Source of the DNA: DASUPK01 sp963744105 | GTDB taxonomy: Bacteria > Actinomycetota > Thermoleophilia > Solirubrobacterales > 70-9 | Assembly (NCBI GenBank): GCA_963744105.1 | Contig: CAVUSJ010000004.1 | Location: 496,001 to 560,000, forward strand | Length of the DNA: 64,000 nucleotides | Reading direction: 5' to 3' | In this document: piece after piece, positions 24,457 through 32,995 of the stretch | Position numbering within the stretch: position 1 is the first letter of the stretch | Layout of the letters: every line of letters begins with the position of its first letter | Made by a program: the position numbers and the translations under genes | Notes under the pieces: generated by a model | Seen by the model: the letters and a program-made list of their open reading frames with translations, nothing else | The model's database searches: none | What the model was told of the DNA's origin: nothing

Positions 24457-25161
24457 ATGAGAGGAAAGATGAGGGCTTTCTCGGTGGCCGCCGCCGGAGC
24501 GCTGGCGCTTCTTGTCGTCGCGTTTGGTGGTACAGCGGTCGCCAAGGACCGGAACCACGACCACATCTCCGACAAGTGGGAGAAGAAGTTCAATCTCTCG
24601 CTCAAGGTCGACCAGTCGAACAAGGACCAGGACAAGGACCACGTCGACAACCTGAACGAGTTCCAGGAGGGGACCAATCCCCGCTCCAAGGACTCCAACC
24701 ACAACGGTCGTCCTGATGGCAAGGAGGACTCGGATCACGACGGCCTCAACAACATGGGCGAGGATCAGACCGCGAACCTCCCCGACGATCAGGACACCGA
24801 CAACAACGGCATCGAGGACGGCGCGGAGAACGCCGGAACGATCGCCAACTTCGACGGCACCACGCTGACCATCGACCTCGCCGGTGGCGGCCAGGTCTCG
24901 GGCACCGTCGACACGTCCACCCAGATCAAGTGCGAGTCGGAGGACGAGCACGAGTCCGACGACAACGAGGGACCGGGCACCGCGACCGCGTCACATGACG
25001 GCGGCGGCGATCAGTCCGGCGAGAACGGGTCCGGCGACGACAACTCGGACCCTGGCGACGACGGCAGCGTGTGCACGACCGCCGACCTCGCCCCGGGCAC
25101 CGCGGTCCACGAGGCCGAGCTCCAGGGCACCACGTTCGAGAAGGTCGAGCTGGTCAAGTAG
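24457..25161 (+). CDS. Secreted acidic calcium-binding-repeat protein
   Basis: 234 residues from the ATG 7 bp after GGAGGA; an in-frame ATG four codons earlier is less well placed. Signal peptide (A-A-A-G-A-L-A-L-L-V-V-A-F-G-G-T-A-V-A). Residues 30-120 hold Asp-rich thrombospondin-type-3-like calcium repeats (D-R-N-H-D-H-I-S-D-K-W-E, D-K-D-H-V-D-N-L-N-E-F, D-S-N-H-N-G-R-P-D-G, D-T-D-N-N-G-I-E-D-G). A small beta domain (G-T-I-A-N-F-D-G-T-T-L-T-I-D-L) follows, split by an acidic Gly/Ser/Asp stretch. Probably extracellular; function unknown. A strong terminator follows. Confidence 0.8.
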   Translation: MRGKMRAFSVAAAGALALLVVAFGGTAVAKDRNHDHISDKWEKKFNLSLKVDQSNKDQDKDHVDNLNEFQEGTNPRSKDSNHNGRPDGKEDSDHDGLNNMGEDQTANLPDDQDTDNNGIEDGAENAGTIANFDGTTLTIDLAGGGQVSGTVDTSTQIKCESEDEHESDDNEGPGTATASHDGGGDQSGENGSGDDNSDPGDDGSVCTTADLAPGTAVHEAELQGTTFEKVELVK

Positions 25162-25185
25162 GCCCTCGCCTCATCTCCCGAACGC

Positions 25186-25214
25186 AAACCGGGCGCCCAC
25201 CGGGCGCCCGGTTT
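25186..25214 (+). terminator. Rho-independent terminator after the calcium-repeat gene
   Basis: A perfect 13-bp stem (AAACCGGGCGCCC pairing with GGGCGCCCGGTTT), a 3-base loop, then CGTTTTCG. Its A-rich and T-rich flanks also suit the convergent gene on the minus strand, so it may work in both directions. Confidence 0.85.
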
Positions 25215-25228
25215 CGTTTTCGGGCGAT

Positions 25229-27298
25229 TCAGGCGACCGGGATCGGGACGGGCAGCTCGTCGGCGGGCGCCTTGCGAACGACGCGCTCGAGGATCTCGAC
25301 CAGCTTCGGGTCGAACTGCGTGCCGGCGCAGTCCCGCAACTCGGCGAGGGCCGCCTCCGGGGTCCGAGTGAGCGAGTACGGGCGCTCGGAGGTCATCGCA
25401 TCGTACGCGTCGCAGACCAGAATGATCCGCGAGGCCAGCGGCACGTCCTCGCCCGCCAGGTGGTCCGGGTAGCCCTTCCCGTCCCAGCGCTCGTGGGAGG
25501 AGCGAATCAGCCTGCCGACCGAGGCCAGGGAGGGAGCGGCGGCGACGATCCTCTCGCCGAGGATGGTGTGCTGATACATGAACTCCCACTCGTCCTCGTC
25601 GAGCGGGCCGGACTTGGTGAGGATCGCGTCGGGGATCGCGATCTTCCCGATGTCGTGCAGCTCCGAGGCGCGGCCGAGGGTCGTCAGCTCCCCGGGGGTC
25701 AGCTCGAGCTCCGCGCCGATGGCCAGCGCGAGGCTCTTCACGGCGTCGACGTGCTCGCTCAGCTCGGGGGCGCGCTGGTTGAGGATTCTGAGCAGGACCG
25801 CCTCGACCTCCCCGCCGCTGGAGGGGCGGTGCGAGTCCTTGTCGGCGTACATTCGCTGGTCGGCGAGCTGGAGGGCCGTGCTGGGGGTCGTCGCGTCCGT
25901 GGGCAGCTCAGCCGTTCCACATGAACAGGAGACCTTGAAGCCCTCGCCCCGCTCACTCAGGGCGGCAGCGCCCCCCGCCACCGCGGCGGCCGTGCCGGAC
26001 AGGTCGCCGGGCAGGAGCATCGCGAACTCATCCCCACCCATCCGGTAGGCACGGCCGCGATTTCCGACCGCCTCGCCGAGCTGGCGTCCCAGGCGCACGA
26101 GAAGAGCGTCGCCTGCCGGATGACCGAAGGCGTCGTTGTAGGCCTTGAAGCCGTCGAGGTCGAGGAAGGCGAGGACGTGAGGCGGCGGGTCGTCCAGGCT
26201 GAAGATCCGATCAAGGTCGTAGACGAGCTTCCCGCGGTTGGACAGGCCGGTCAGGGGATCTGTCTCGAGCTCCGTCACAAGGCGATGGTTCTGCGCGAAG
26301 GTGAGGCCGAGCCTGACGACGACCGCGAGCAGGGTCGCGACGGTTAGGCCGGCGACCGCCGGCTCGTTCATGTCCTGGCGCTCGAGCATGAGCAGCGCGA
26401 GGACGGCCAGCGCGAAGATGGTGGGCGAGGCGAAGGCGCGCCAGCCCTCCGCCGGCTCGGTCTCGGGGTGCTTCGGCGAGGGCTGCAGGGCGGCGAAGGC
26501 GATCAGGATGGTCGCCAGGGGCCAGAGGAAGTTGTTCCAGGAGGCCGAGGTGTACGTCCCGGCCAGCGACTGGTAGGTGTAGACGGCGTCGCCGATCGCC
26601 GCGCACGCGACGCCGGCTGCGATCAGGCCCAGGGCGCGGCCGGGCCTCCAGCCGGTGAGCGCGACGCCGCCGGCGGCGACCGCCAGGATCGTCAGGTCGA
26701 GGGCGGGGTAGCCCACCGCGGCGACGATCTCGACCGGGGTCCCCGTCGTGTTGGCGAGGACGAAGTCCATCAGCAGGCTGGCGCCGATCGCGGTGACGCA
26801 GAGTGCGCCTATCGCCATGTCGGTCCACACCACCGCGGTCATGCGCCCGACGCGGGCGCGGACGTAGATGACCAAGCCGGCGAGGATGAAGAAGTAGCCG
26901 ACGAAGTAGAGAACGTCGTCCACGGATGGGAAGGGCGGACTCGCCATGTCCCGGAGCGCGACGGTCCAATACAGGTCGCCCGTCGCCCAGCACAGCAGGC
27001 CGAAACCGAGGAGCGCCCACTGCAGCCTCTCCTGCCTGCGCAGGGCGGCGCTGCCCAGGGTGATGACGGCCGCCGACATCGTCACGAAGTCGTAGATCCA
27101 CTCCTCGATGAAGTAGCTGTAGCGGGGGGCGCCGAGGTGGACCGCGTTGTGCAGGATCACCAGCAGCAGGGCGGCCAGCACGACGCTGCCGAAGGCGATT
27201 CCTGCCAGTCGGGTGATCGAGTTGGGCTGTCGCGAAGCTGGGTCCACGGTTATCGACGAAGCACGACGAGCTTCCCCCTGGATAGGTTCATCGTCCAC
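25229..27298 (-). CDS. Membrane GGDEF + HD-GYP c-di-GMP protein
   Basis: 689 residues. About nine or ten membrane spans (40-330) form a sensor. A GGDEF domain with intact R-M-G-G-D-E-F-A-M-L (around 425) would make c-di-GMP; an HD-GYP domain with H-D-I-G-K-I-A-I-P-D and H-E-R-W-D-G-K-G-Y-P (around 540-600) would degrade it. Both active motifs look complete, so the protein could do both, with one output dominant under a given signal. Convergent with the calcium-repeat gene across the shared terminator. Confidence 0.93.
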   Translation of the reverse strand: MDDEPIQGEARRASSITVDPASRQPNSITRLAGIAFGSVVLAALLLVILHNAVHLGAPRYSYFIEEWIYDFVTMSAAVITLGSAALRRQERLQWALLGFGLLCWATGDLYWTVALRDMASPPFPSVDDVLYFVGYFFILAGLVIYVRARVGRMTAVVWTDMAIGALCVTAIGASLLMDFVLANTTGTPVEIVAAVGYPALDLTILAVAAGGVALTGWRPGRALGLIAAGVACAAIGDAVYTYQSLAGTYTSASWNNFLWPLATILIAFAALQPSPKHPETEPAEGWRAFASPTIFALAVLALLMLERQDMNEPAVAGLTVATLLAVVVRLGLTFAQNHRLVTELETDPLTGLSNRGKLVYDLDRIFSLDDPPPHVLAFLDLDGFKAYNDAFGHPAGDALLVRLGRQLGEAVGNRGRAYRMGGDEFAMLLPGDLSGTAAAVAGGAAALSERGEGFKVSCSCGTAELPTDATTPSTALQLADQRMYADKDSHRPSSGGEVEAVLLRILNQRAPELSEHVDAVKSLALAIGAELELTPGELTTLGRASELHDIGKIAIPDAILTKSGPLDEDEWEFMYQHTILGERIVAAAPSLASVGRLIRSSHERWDGKGYPDHLAGEDVPLASRIILVCDAYDAMTSERPYSLTRTPEAALAELRDCAGTQFDPKLVEILERVVRKAPADELPVPIPVA

Positions 27299-27401
27299 CC
27301 GCCGAAATCCTTGAGGCCGATACTGGGTAGTCGAACCGGCGCATCCCGAGCGGGGCCATGAGACACTCCGGCCGCAGGGAGAGTTTCGCCTCCAGCTTCT
27401 G

Positions 27402-28574
27402 ATGCTGAGTCACAGCCACAAGCACGCCTCGGTGCGTCGGCGCGCGTTCAGCGCCGTTCTGCTCACGGTCATGGCGCTGTTCGCCGCGTCGAGCTCCGCC
27501 CTGGCTTCACAGGACGAGCTCAAGGGCGGGTCCGTGGCGATCCAGCTGCAGGGCTCACGCGGGCTCAAGCTGAAGCCGAGCAGCCTCAATCTCCCCATCA
27601 CCGGCGGAGCGGTCGACCCAATCGACGGTTCCGGCACCGTGCAGGTCTCCGGGGGCATTCAGGCCCGGCGCGGCAAGGCGAAGACCAAGGTCAGGATCAC
27701 GGCCCTCAGCCTCCCCGCGAACGGCGGCCAGGGCAGCGTCAGCGCGAAGGTCGGCAAGAAGGGCGTGACGCCGTTCGCCACCCTGACCGGCGGAACGGTG
27801 ACCCGCGACGGCTTCGGCGCCAAGATCGAGAACGTCACCATAACCCTCGCCGGCAAGGGCGCTCAGGCCCTGAATCGCGCCTTCTCTCCGAAGAAGAAGG
27901 GCAAGGCTTCTGCCGCGTCGAAGAAGGGCGTCAAGGCCGGGCAGCCGCTCGGCAAGGTGGTCTCCGTGGTCACCGTCCCGCTGGCGGTCGGCATCGTCCC
28001 GAACACCGGGACGTTGTCGCTCAGCACGGGCGTCACGGGGGCCTTCGCCAACAAGATCCCCCAGCACTGCATCTCGCTGCTGGGCGGCGTGACTCCGATC
28101 GCTCCCGCCACGCAGACGCTCGCCAACTTCAGCTTCCCGGTGTCGGCCGGCGCGGTCGCTCCGGACTTCAGCGCCGGCGAGGTCCTCACCGCCGGCGGTC
28201 AGAAGCTCACCAAGGACGATGGCCTGCTGACGCCGGGCGGCTGCTCATCGGCCAGCCCGCCGGTGGGCACCAGCCTGAGCAGCACCGTCATCGGCGTCGA
28301 CTTCGCGCACAACGCCCTCAACTCGACCGCCGCGCTTCCGACCGGTACGAGCCTGCGGGCCCCGCTCGCCGACATCGACTTCTCGACGGGCACCCGGACG
28401 TTCAACCCGAGCGACAACACCATCTCGATCACGGGGGCCACGATCAAGCTCAGCTTCCCGGCGGCCCTGACGCTCAATCAGTTCTTCCCGACCGAGTCGG
28501 GGAGCGCGTCCGACGACTTCGCGGCGGGCGACGAGATCGGGACGATCGACCTCACCGGCGTCAAGCTGCGCTGA
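27402..28574 (+). CDS. Secreted beta-rich protein of unknown function
   Basis: 390 residues. Signal peptide (A-F-S-A-V-L-L-T-V-M-A-L-F-A-A-S-S-S-A-L-A). Two similar halves can be seen: L-N-L-P-I-T-G-G-A-V-D-P-I-D-G-S-G-T-V near 60 and F-S-F-P-V-S-A-G-A-V-A-P-D-F-S-A-G-E-V near 245, each followed by Gly/Thr-rich strands. This resembles HtaA-like or adhesin-like extracellular modules, without a firm match. A basic Lys/Ala segment (K-K-K-G-K-A-S-A-A-S-K-K-G) joins the halves. Two Cys, both in the C-terminal half, could form a disulfide. Confidence 0.65.
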   Translation: MLSHSHKHASVRRRAFSAVLLTVMALFAASSSALASQDELKGGSVAIQLQGSRGLKLKPSSLNLPITGGAVDPIDGSGTVQVSGGIQARRGKAKTKVRITALSLPANGGQGSVSAKVGKKGVTPFATLTGGTVTRDGFGAKIENVTITLAGKGAQALNRAFSPKKKGKASAASKKGVKAGQPLGKVVSVVTVPLAVGIVPNTGTLSLSTGVTGAFANKIPQHCISLLGGVTPIAPATQTLANFSFPVSAGAVAPDFSAGEVLTAGGQKLTKDDGLLTPGGCSSASPPVGTSLSSTVIGVDFAHNALNSTAALPTGTSLRAPLADIDFSTGTRTFNPSDNTISITGATIKLSFPAALTLNQFFPTESGSASDDFAAGDEIGTIDLTGVKLR

Positions 28575-28583
28575 CGCCCGAGC

Positions 28584-28673
28584 GGAGGGGGAGGGATTCG
28601 AACCCCCGGACCGGGAAGACCCGGTCAACAGCTTTCAAGGCTGCCGCAATCAACCAGACTCTGCCACCCCTCC
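28584..28673 (-). tRNA. tRNA-Ser(UGA)
   Basis: Minus strand. GGAGGGG pairs with CCCCTCC; the anticodon loop reads CTTGAAA (anticodon TGA); a long variable arm (CCGGG/CCCGG) marks class II tRNA; the T-loop is TTCGAAT. No encoded CCA. Confidence 0.96.
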
Positions 28674-28686
28674 GGGGTATTGAAGG

Positions 28687-29193
28687 CTAGTCGCGCGGGC
28701 TGCAGACGATGACCGGGATCCGCCGGTCGCCGGCGCGCTCCTGGTATCGCGCGAAGCCGGGATAGAACCCGGTGGCGAGGTCCCAGAGCCGCTGGCGTTC
28801 CGCCCCCTCGGCCTCCTTCGCCCGGTAGGTCCCGCCGCCGCCCTTCGTCCAGAGCTCGACGTCGGGATTGGCGCGCACGTTGTGGTACCAGGCCGGGTGG
28901 TCCCGGTGGCCGCCACGGGAGGCGATCAGGATCACGTCGTCGCCGTCCGTGAAGTAGGCGAGCGGCGTCGTCCTCGGCCGGCCGCTCTTGGCGCCGGTGT
29001 GGGTGAGGAGGACGGTGGGGGCGTTGAACGTGGACTTCACCCTGCCGCCGGTGGCCCTCATCAGGTACGGGTCGATCTTGTTGCCGACGTTGACGAGGTA
29101 CCAGGTGACGGGCCGCTGGCGCGCCGCCCAGGAGAGCGAGCTCATCCAGAGGCCCTTCGGTTCGTTCGGGTCGTACGGCGGAACCCGTCCCAT
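28687..29193 (-). CDS. Deazaflavin (F420)-dependent nitroreductase-family protein
   Basis: 168 residues. The core T-G-A-K-S-G-R-P-R-T-T-P-L-A-Y-F and the following D-G-D-D-V-I-L-I-A-S-R-G-G-H-R-D-H-P-A-W-Y-H-N-V-R-A-N-P-D-V-E-L are the signature of the Ddn-like split-barrel family, which uses coenzyme F420. Members reduce nitro compounds, quinones or enones. It implies F420 in this organism. The gene stops 13 bp before the tRNA-Ser gene on the same strand. Confidence 0.9.
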   Translation of the reverse strand: MGRVPPYDPNEPKGLWMSSLSWAARQRPVTWYLVNVGNKIDPYLMRATGGRVKSTFNAPTVLLTHTGAKSGRPRTTPLAYFTDGDDVILIASRGGHRDHPAWYHNVRANPDVELWTKGGGGTYRAKEAEGAERQRLWDLATGFYPGFARYQERAGDRRIPVIVCSPRD

Positions 29194-29205
29194 CGCGCTG
29201 TGACT

Positions 29206-31494
29206 CTATGAGATGAGCTCGCCCAGGCGGGCGGAGCGAAGCACCTCGCCGAGGGCCTCCGGCGGCTGCGGCCGCGCGAAGTAGTAGCCCTGGCCACGAT
29301 CGCAGTGCAGGGCCTGCAGCTCACGGAGCTGGTCCTCCCGTTCGACCCCCTCGGCGGTCGCGGTCAGGCCCAGGCCGTGCGCCAGCCCGACGATCGCCGA
29401 CACGCCCGCGGCGTCCTCGCGTGCGCGACCGAGCCCCGCGATGAAGGAGGCATCGATCTTGATCGCGTTCAGCCGGGGAAGGCGCTTGAGGCTGCCGAAC
29501 GAGGAGATCGCGATGCCGAAGTCGTCGATCAGGAGACGAATGCCGAGCGCCTCGAGATCCGGGATGGCGCTCAGCGCCGCCGCCCGGCGGTCCATCACCG
29601 CCCGCTCGGCGATCTCCAGGCACAGGGACGAGGCCGGCAGCTCCGCGTCGGAGATCGCCTGCGCGATCTTGCCGCTCAGCCCCGGATCGGAGAGCCGCCG
29701 CTCGCTGATGTTGACGGAGACCGTGAAGTGCTCCGAGTCCGGCAGGTCCTCACGCCACCGCGCCGCCTGGAAGCAGGCCTCCCGCATCACCAGGTCGTCC
29801 ACCTCGGCGATCAGGTCCGTGGCCTCGGCGGCGAAGAGGAATTGTGCGGGCTCGAGCAGGCCGCGCTCGGGATGCTGCCAGCGCACCAGCGCCTCGGCGC
29901 CCGTGATCTCGCCGCTGTGCAGGTCCACCTCGGGCTGGTAGTGGACGATGACCTCGCCGTTGGCGATCCCGTCTCGCAGCTGGCGCTCCAACCCGGTCTG
30001 GTCCGTCTCGCCGATCCGCATCCACGTCTCGAACAGGGCGTAACGCGACTTCCCGGCCGCCTTGGCCCGGTACATGGCGAGATCGGCGTCGCCCAGCATC
30101 TGGTCCGGCTCCGCCGGGGAGCCGTCGGCCGCGTACATCGCGATCCCGATGCTGGCCGCCTGCGTGATCTCCCTGCCCTGCACCTCGATCGGATCGGCCA
30201 TGGCGTCGATGACGCGATCGGCGACCGTCAGCACCTCCTTCTCGCCGACCTCCTCGCAGAGCAGCGCGAATTCGTCTCCGCTCAGGCGGGCCAGGGTGTC
30301 GCCGGCCCGGAGCAGCCGCTCGAGCCTGCGGGCGACCTCGATCAGCACCTGGTCGCCCGCGGCGTGGCCGAGCGTGTCGTTGACCAGCTTGAAGGCATCG
30401 AGGTCGAGGTAGACGATCGCGTAGCCGGCCGCGCTGCGGCGGTTCGCAGCCATTCGGACGCGATCGGCGAACAGGGTCCGGTTGGGAAGGCCCGTCAGCG
30501 AGTCGTGCAGCGCCTGGCGCGTGAGGCGCTCCTCGGACTCCTTGCGGTCGGAGATGTCCTCGACCTGGCTGAGCAGGTAGCTCATCGCGCCGTCGCGGTC
30601 GTAGACGGGCGAGACGTTCAGCGAGACCCAGACGGGATGCCCCTCGGCGTGGAGGTACCGCTTCTCGGTCCGGTACCCGTAGCGCTCCCCTTCGATCAGG
30701 TCGCGCAGGGCGTCGAGGTCCGAGTCCACGTCATCGGGATGGGTGATCTCGCTGAACGTCCTGCCCAGCAGCTCGTGCTCCGGATAGCCGGTGATGTCGC
30801 AGAGCGCGCGGTTGACCCGCTGGTAGCGCCCGCCGAACGAGACCAGGGCCATCCCCACGTGGCTGTCGTCGAACGCCTTGCGGAAGAGCTCCTCGGCCTC
30901 ACCGAGCTCCCGGCTCGTACGGCGCAGCGTCAGGACGAGAGCGTGCACCGCCGGGCCGACAGTGCTCGCCAGCACGACCGCCACGATGACGCGCTGAAGC
31001 TGCTCGCCGTCGTAGCCACCACCGCCTGGGATGACGAACGGGGCAAGCAGGGTCAGCCCCATCGCGACGATCGAGATGGCCAGCTCGCGCCCCGTCCCGT
31101 AGATCGCGAACCAGATGATGGGGATCGACAGCAGCGGGTCGAAGACCGTCGGCGTGCTGCCGCCCGCGTCGCGAAGCAGGCCGAGGATGACGAAGTAGGC
31201 GAGGGGGAGGATCGCCTGCGGCCAGGCCGGGTACCGCTCCCACGGCAAGAGCAGCGCGGCCGCGATGATCAGGGGCACCATGGCCGCAGCGATTGCGACC
31301 CGCGGATCGGCGAACGAGAGGCCCGCCACCGGGACCAGTGCGAACGGGAGGATGCCCGCCGCCGCGAACGGGGCGATCCGCCAGGCCACGTTCGCGCCCT
31401 CGAAGAAGCGGCCCGGCTCGACCTCCAGGCCGATCGCGCGAGACCAGCCGCGATCGGCCTGCTGGACCGCAACGACGGCTGGTCGGTGGCTCAC
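29206..31494 (-). CDS. Membrane PAS-GGDEF-EAL c-di-GMP protein
   Basis: 762 residues from a GTG preceded by GAAGGGA. N-terminal membrane region (about 35-160), PAS domain (about 185-310, F-D-D-S-H-V-G-M-A-L-V to L-L-S-Q-V-E-D-I-S-D-R), GGDEF domain (about 320-480) whose signature is S-G-D-E-F rather than G-G-D-E-F, and EAL domain (about 500-750) with E-A-L-V-R-W, V-N-I-S, D-D-F-G-I, I-K-I-D and E-G-V-E. The EAL half keeps its metal-binding set, so phosphodiesterase activity is likely. The frame is open for 155 codons upstream, but that stretch looks non-coding. Confidence 0.92.
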   Translation of the reverse strand: MSHRPAVVAVQQADRGWSRAIGLEVEPGRFFEGANVAWRIAPFAAAGILPFALVPVAGLSFADPRVAIAAAMVPLIIAAALLLPWERYPAWPQAILPLAYFVILGLLRDAGGSTPTVFDPLLSIPIIWFAIYGTGRELAISIVAMGLTLLAPFVIPGGGGYDGEQLQRVIVAVVLASTVGPAVHALVLTLRRTSRELGEAEELFRKAFDDSHVGMALVSFGGRYQRVNRALCDITGYPEHELLGRTFSEITHPDDVDSDLDALRDLIEGERYGYRTEKRYLHAEGHPVWVSLNVSPVYDRDGAMSYLLSQVEDISDRKESEERLTRQALHDSLTGLPNRTLFADRVRMAANRRSAAGYAIVYLDLDAFKLVNDTLGHAAGDQVLIEVARRLERLLRAGDTLARLSGDEFALLCEEVGEKEVLTVADRVIDAMADPIEVQGREITQAASIGIAMYAADGSPAEPDQMLGDADLAMYRAKAAGKSRYALFETWMRIGETDQTGLERQLRDGIANGEVIVHYQPEVDLHSGEITGAEALVRWQHPERGLLEPAQFLFAAEATDLIAEVDDLVMREACFQAARWREDLPDSEHFTVSVNISERRLSDPGLSGKIAQAISDAELPASSLCLEIAERAVMDRRAAALSAIPDLEALGIRLLIDDFGIAISSFGSLKRLPRLNAIKIDASFIAGLGRAREDAAGVSAIVGLAHGLGLTATAEGVEREDQLRELQALHCDRGQGYYFARPQPPEALGEVLRSARLGELIS

Positions 31495-31634
31495 TCTCGT
31501 CCCTTCTGGAAATCCCTTCGAGCCCCAACAGGAAGCGATCCGGATTCTTCCCCTGGGAATCGAGCGACGGTAGACCTCGCCCTGGGGCCGCAAAAGACCG
31601 CTATTCGGTACCGAACGTCCGTTGGACGTTCGTT

Positions 31635-32852
31635 CTAGGGAAACGCCTTCCCCTCGCCCCGGTAAGTGGGTACCTCGTCGCGGATCGTCGTGCCCGTGAC
31701 CAGGAAGAGACGGTTGAAGCGCTCGCAGAGATCGCCCGCCCGGAGGTCCCGGAAGTACACGCGGTCGCCGAGCTCGAGCCGGTCCCGCCTGGTGTGCGGG
31801 AGGGCTCGCTGGGCCGCCTGGGGAGCTGACTCGAGGCCCGATGCGCGGGTGACCGGGAGCGCGAACATCGCGGCCGGCCGCGGCCGGAAGGAGCGGTAGT
31901 GGTCGAGCCGGACCGGAGCGTGGAAGCCCGATCCAGCCCCGATCTCGGTGACGGCCCACTCCGAGGCGGCCGTCTCGATCGAGCCCGTCCCGCCGCCGTT
32001 GACGAACTCCAGCCGCGCGACCTCGGAGAGCGCGTTGACGATCTCGGCGCGACGCTCCTCGACGTCACGGGCAGAGGCGTACTGCATCCGCCTGACGAAC
32101 AGGTTCGTGATCGCCTTGCCGGGGACGTTGTCGCCGATGCCGGCGATCTGTGCCTCGTAGGCACGCACCCCGACCAGCGTGGTCCGCTCGCGGCGGTCGA
32201 TCTCCTGGGCGAGCGCGACGGCCTGGTCGGCGGTCCGGATCGGGGAGCGCTGATCGCCGATCTTCACGATTCCGCCGAGTGGCTGCCACGAGAGGTCGAT
32301 GTCCATGGCGACGCGGATCGGCGCGACGAAGGAGGCGGCGGCCTCCTCGATCAGGTCGAGGTGCTCCGTGCTGTCGACCATCACGACGGGCGCCTCGTCC
32401 GGGTCCTCGGAGGTGATCCGGGCGAGCCGCGTCAGGCAGGCGCGATCGGCGGTGGGATGGGCGACCACCAGATCGCGCAGCCCGCGCTCCCAGAGCCAGA
32501 TGGTCTCGGGGAGGCTGTGGGTGAGCGCGCCCTGGAAACCAGGATCGAGGTCCAGCAGGCGCTCGAGCACCGGCCGCGAGCGGATCGCGCCGCTCGCGAT
32601 GCGGATCGGCTTGCCGCGCGATCGGCGCAGCATGTCCGCCGCGTTGGCCCAGACCGCGTCCAGATCCAGGAAGGCGAACGGCGCCTGTCTGCCGCCGAAG
32701 ATGGCCTCGAAGCGCTCGTAGGCCTCCATGGGAGTGGGCAGGGGCAGCGGAGTCGGCGTGTCGATCGCCGAGATGGGGCGGGTCTCCTCATCCACCGGCG
32801 GCGCGGCGACCGGATTCTCCGGCGGTGTGGGCCTTTCTCGAGTAGTAGGCAT
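31635..32852 (-). CDS. Alanine-racemase-fold amino acid aldolase/deaminase, PLP lysine replaced
   Basis: 405 residues. N-terminal TIM barrel and C-terminal D-serine dehydratase-like domain, as in D-threonine aldolase and related PLP enzymes: A-F-L-D-L-D-A-V-W-A-N near 60, G-A-L-T-H-S-L-P-E-T near 108, A-M-D-I-D-L-S-W near 190, F-V-N-G-G-G-T-G-S and E-I-G-A-G-S-G-F. In relatives the PLP Schiff-base lysine lies in a S-K-S-x-R-type motif; here the position reads A-S-G-A-I-R-S-R (Gly 88). The enzyme may be inactive or changed in function. It ends 140 bp after the start of the PAS-GGDEF-EAL gene on the same strand. Confidence 0.75.
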   Translation of the reverse strand: MPTTRERPTPPENPVAAPPVDEETRPISAIDTPTPLPLPTPMEAYERFEAIFGGRQAPFAFLDLDAVWANAADMLRRSRGKPIRIASGAIRSRPVLERLLDLDPGFQGALTHSLPETIWLWERGLRDLVVAHPTADRACLTRLARITSEDPDEAPVVMVDSTEHLDLIEEAAASFVAPIRVAMDIDLSWQPLGGIVKIGDQRSPIRTADQAVALAQEIDRRERTTLVGVRAYEAQIAGIGDNVPGKAITNLFVRRMQYASARDVEERRAEIVNALSEVARLEFVNGGGTGSIETAASEWAVTEIGAGSGFHAPVRLDHYRSFRPRPAAMFALPVTRASGLESAPQAAQRALPHTRRDRLELGDRVYFRDLRAGDLCERFNRLFLVTGTTIRDEVPTYRGEGKAFP

Positions 32853-32903
32853 TCCGATCCAGCCTACAATCGTGCCGCGTGGTCGCCCTGGCGACCGCCC
32901 CCC

Positions 32904-32993
32904 GGAGAGGTGGCCGAGCGGCTGAAGGCACTCGCCTGCTAAGCGAGTAGGGGGCTAATAGCTCTCTCGAGGGTTCGAATCCCTCCCTCTCCG
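32904..32993 (+). tRNA. tRNA-Ser(GCU)
   Basis: GGAGAGG pairs with CCTCTCC; anticodon loop CTGCTAA (anticodon GCT); long variable arm; T-loop TTCGAAT. No encoded CCA. The next gene starts 2 bp after its 3' end. Confidence 0.96.
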
Positions 32994-32995
32994 CT

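Noticed and set aside
31495..31959. N-terminal extension of the PAS-GGDEF-EAL gene
   Set aside because: Composition changes to shadow-like; the GTG at 31494 has a good RBS and begins the coherent protein.
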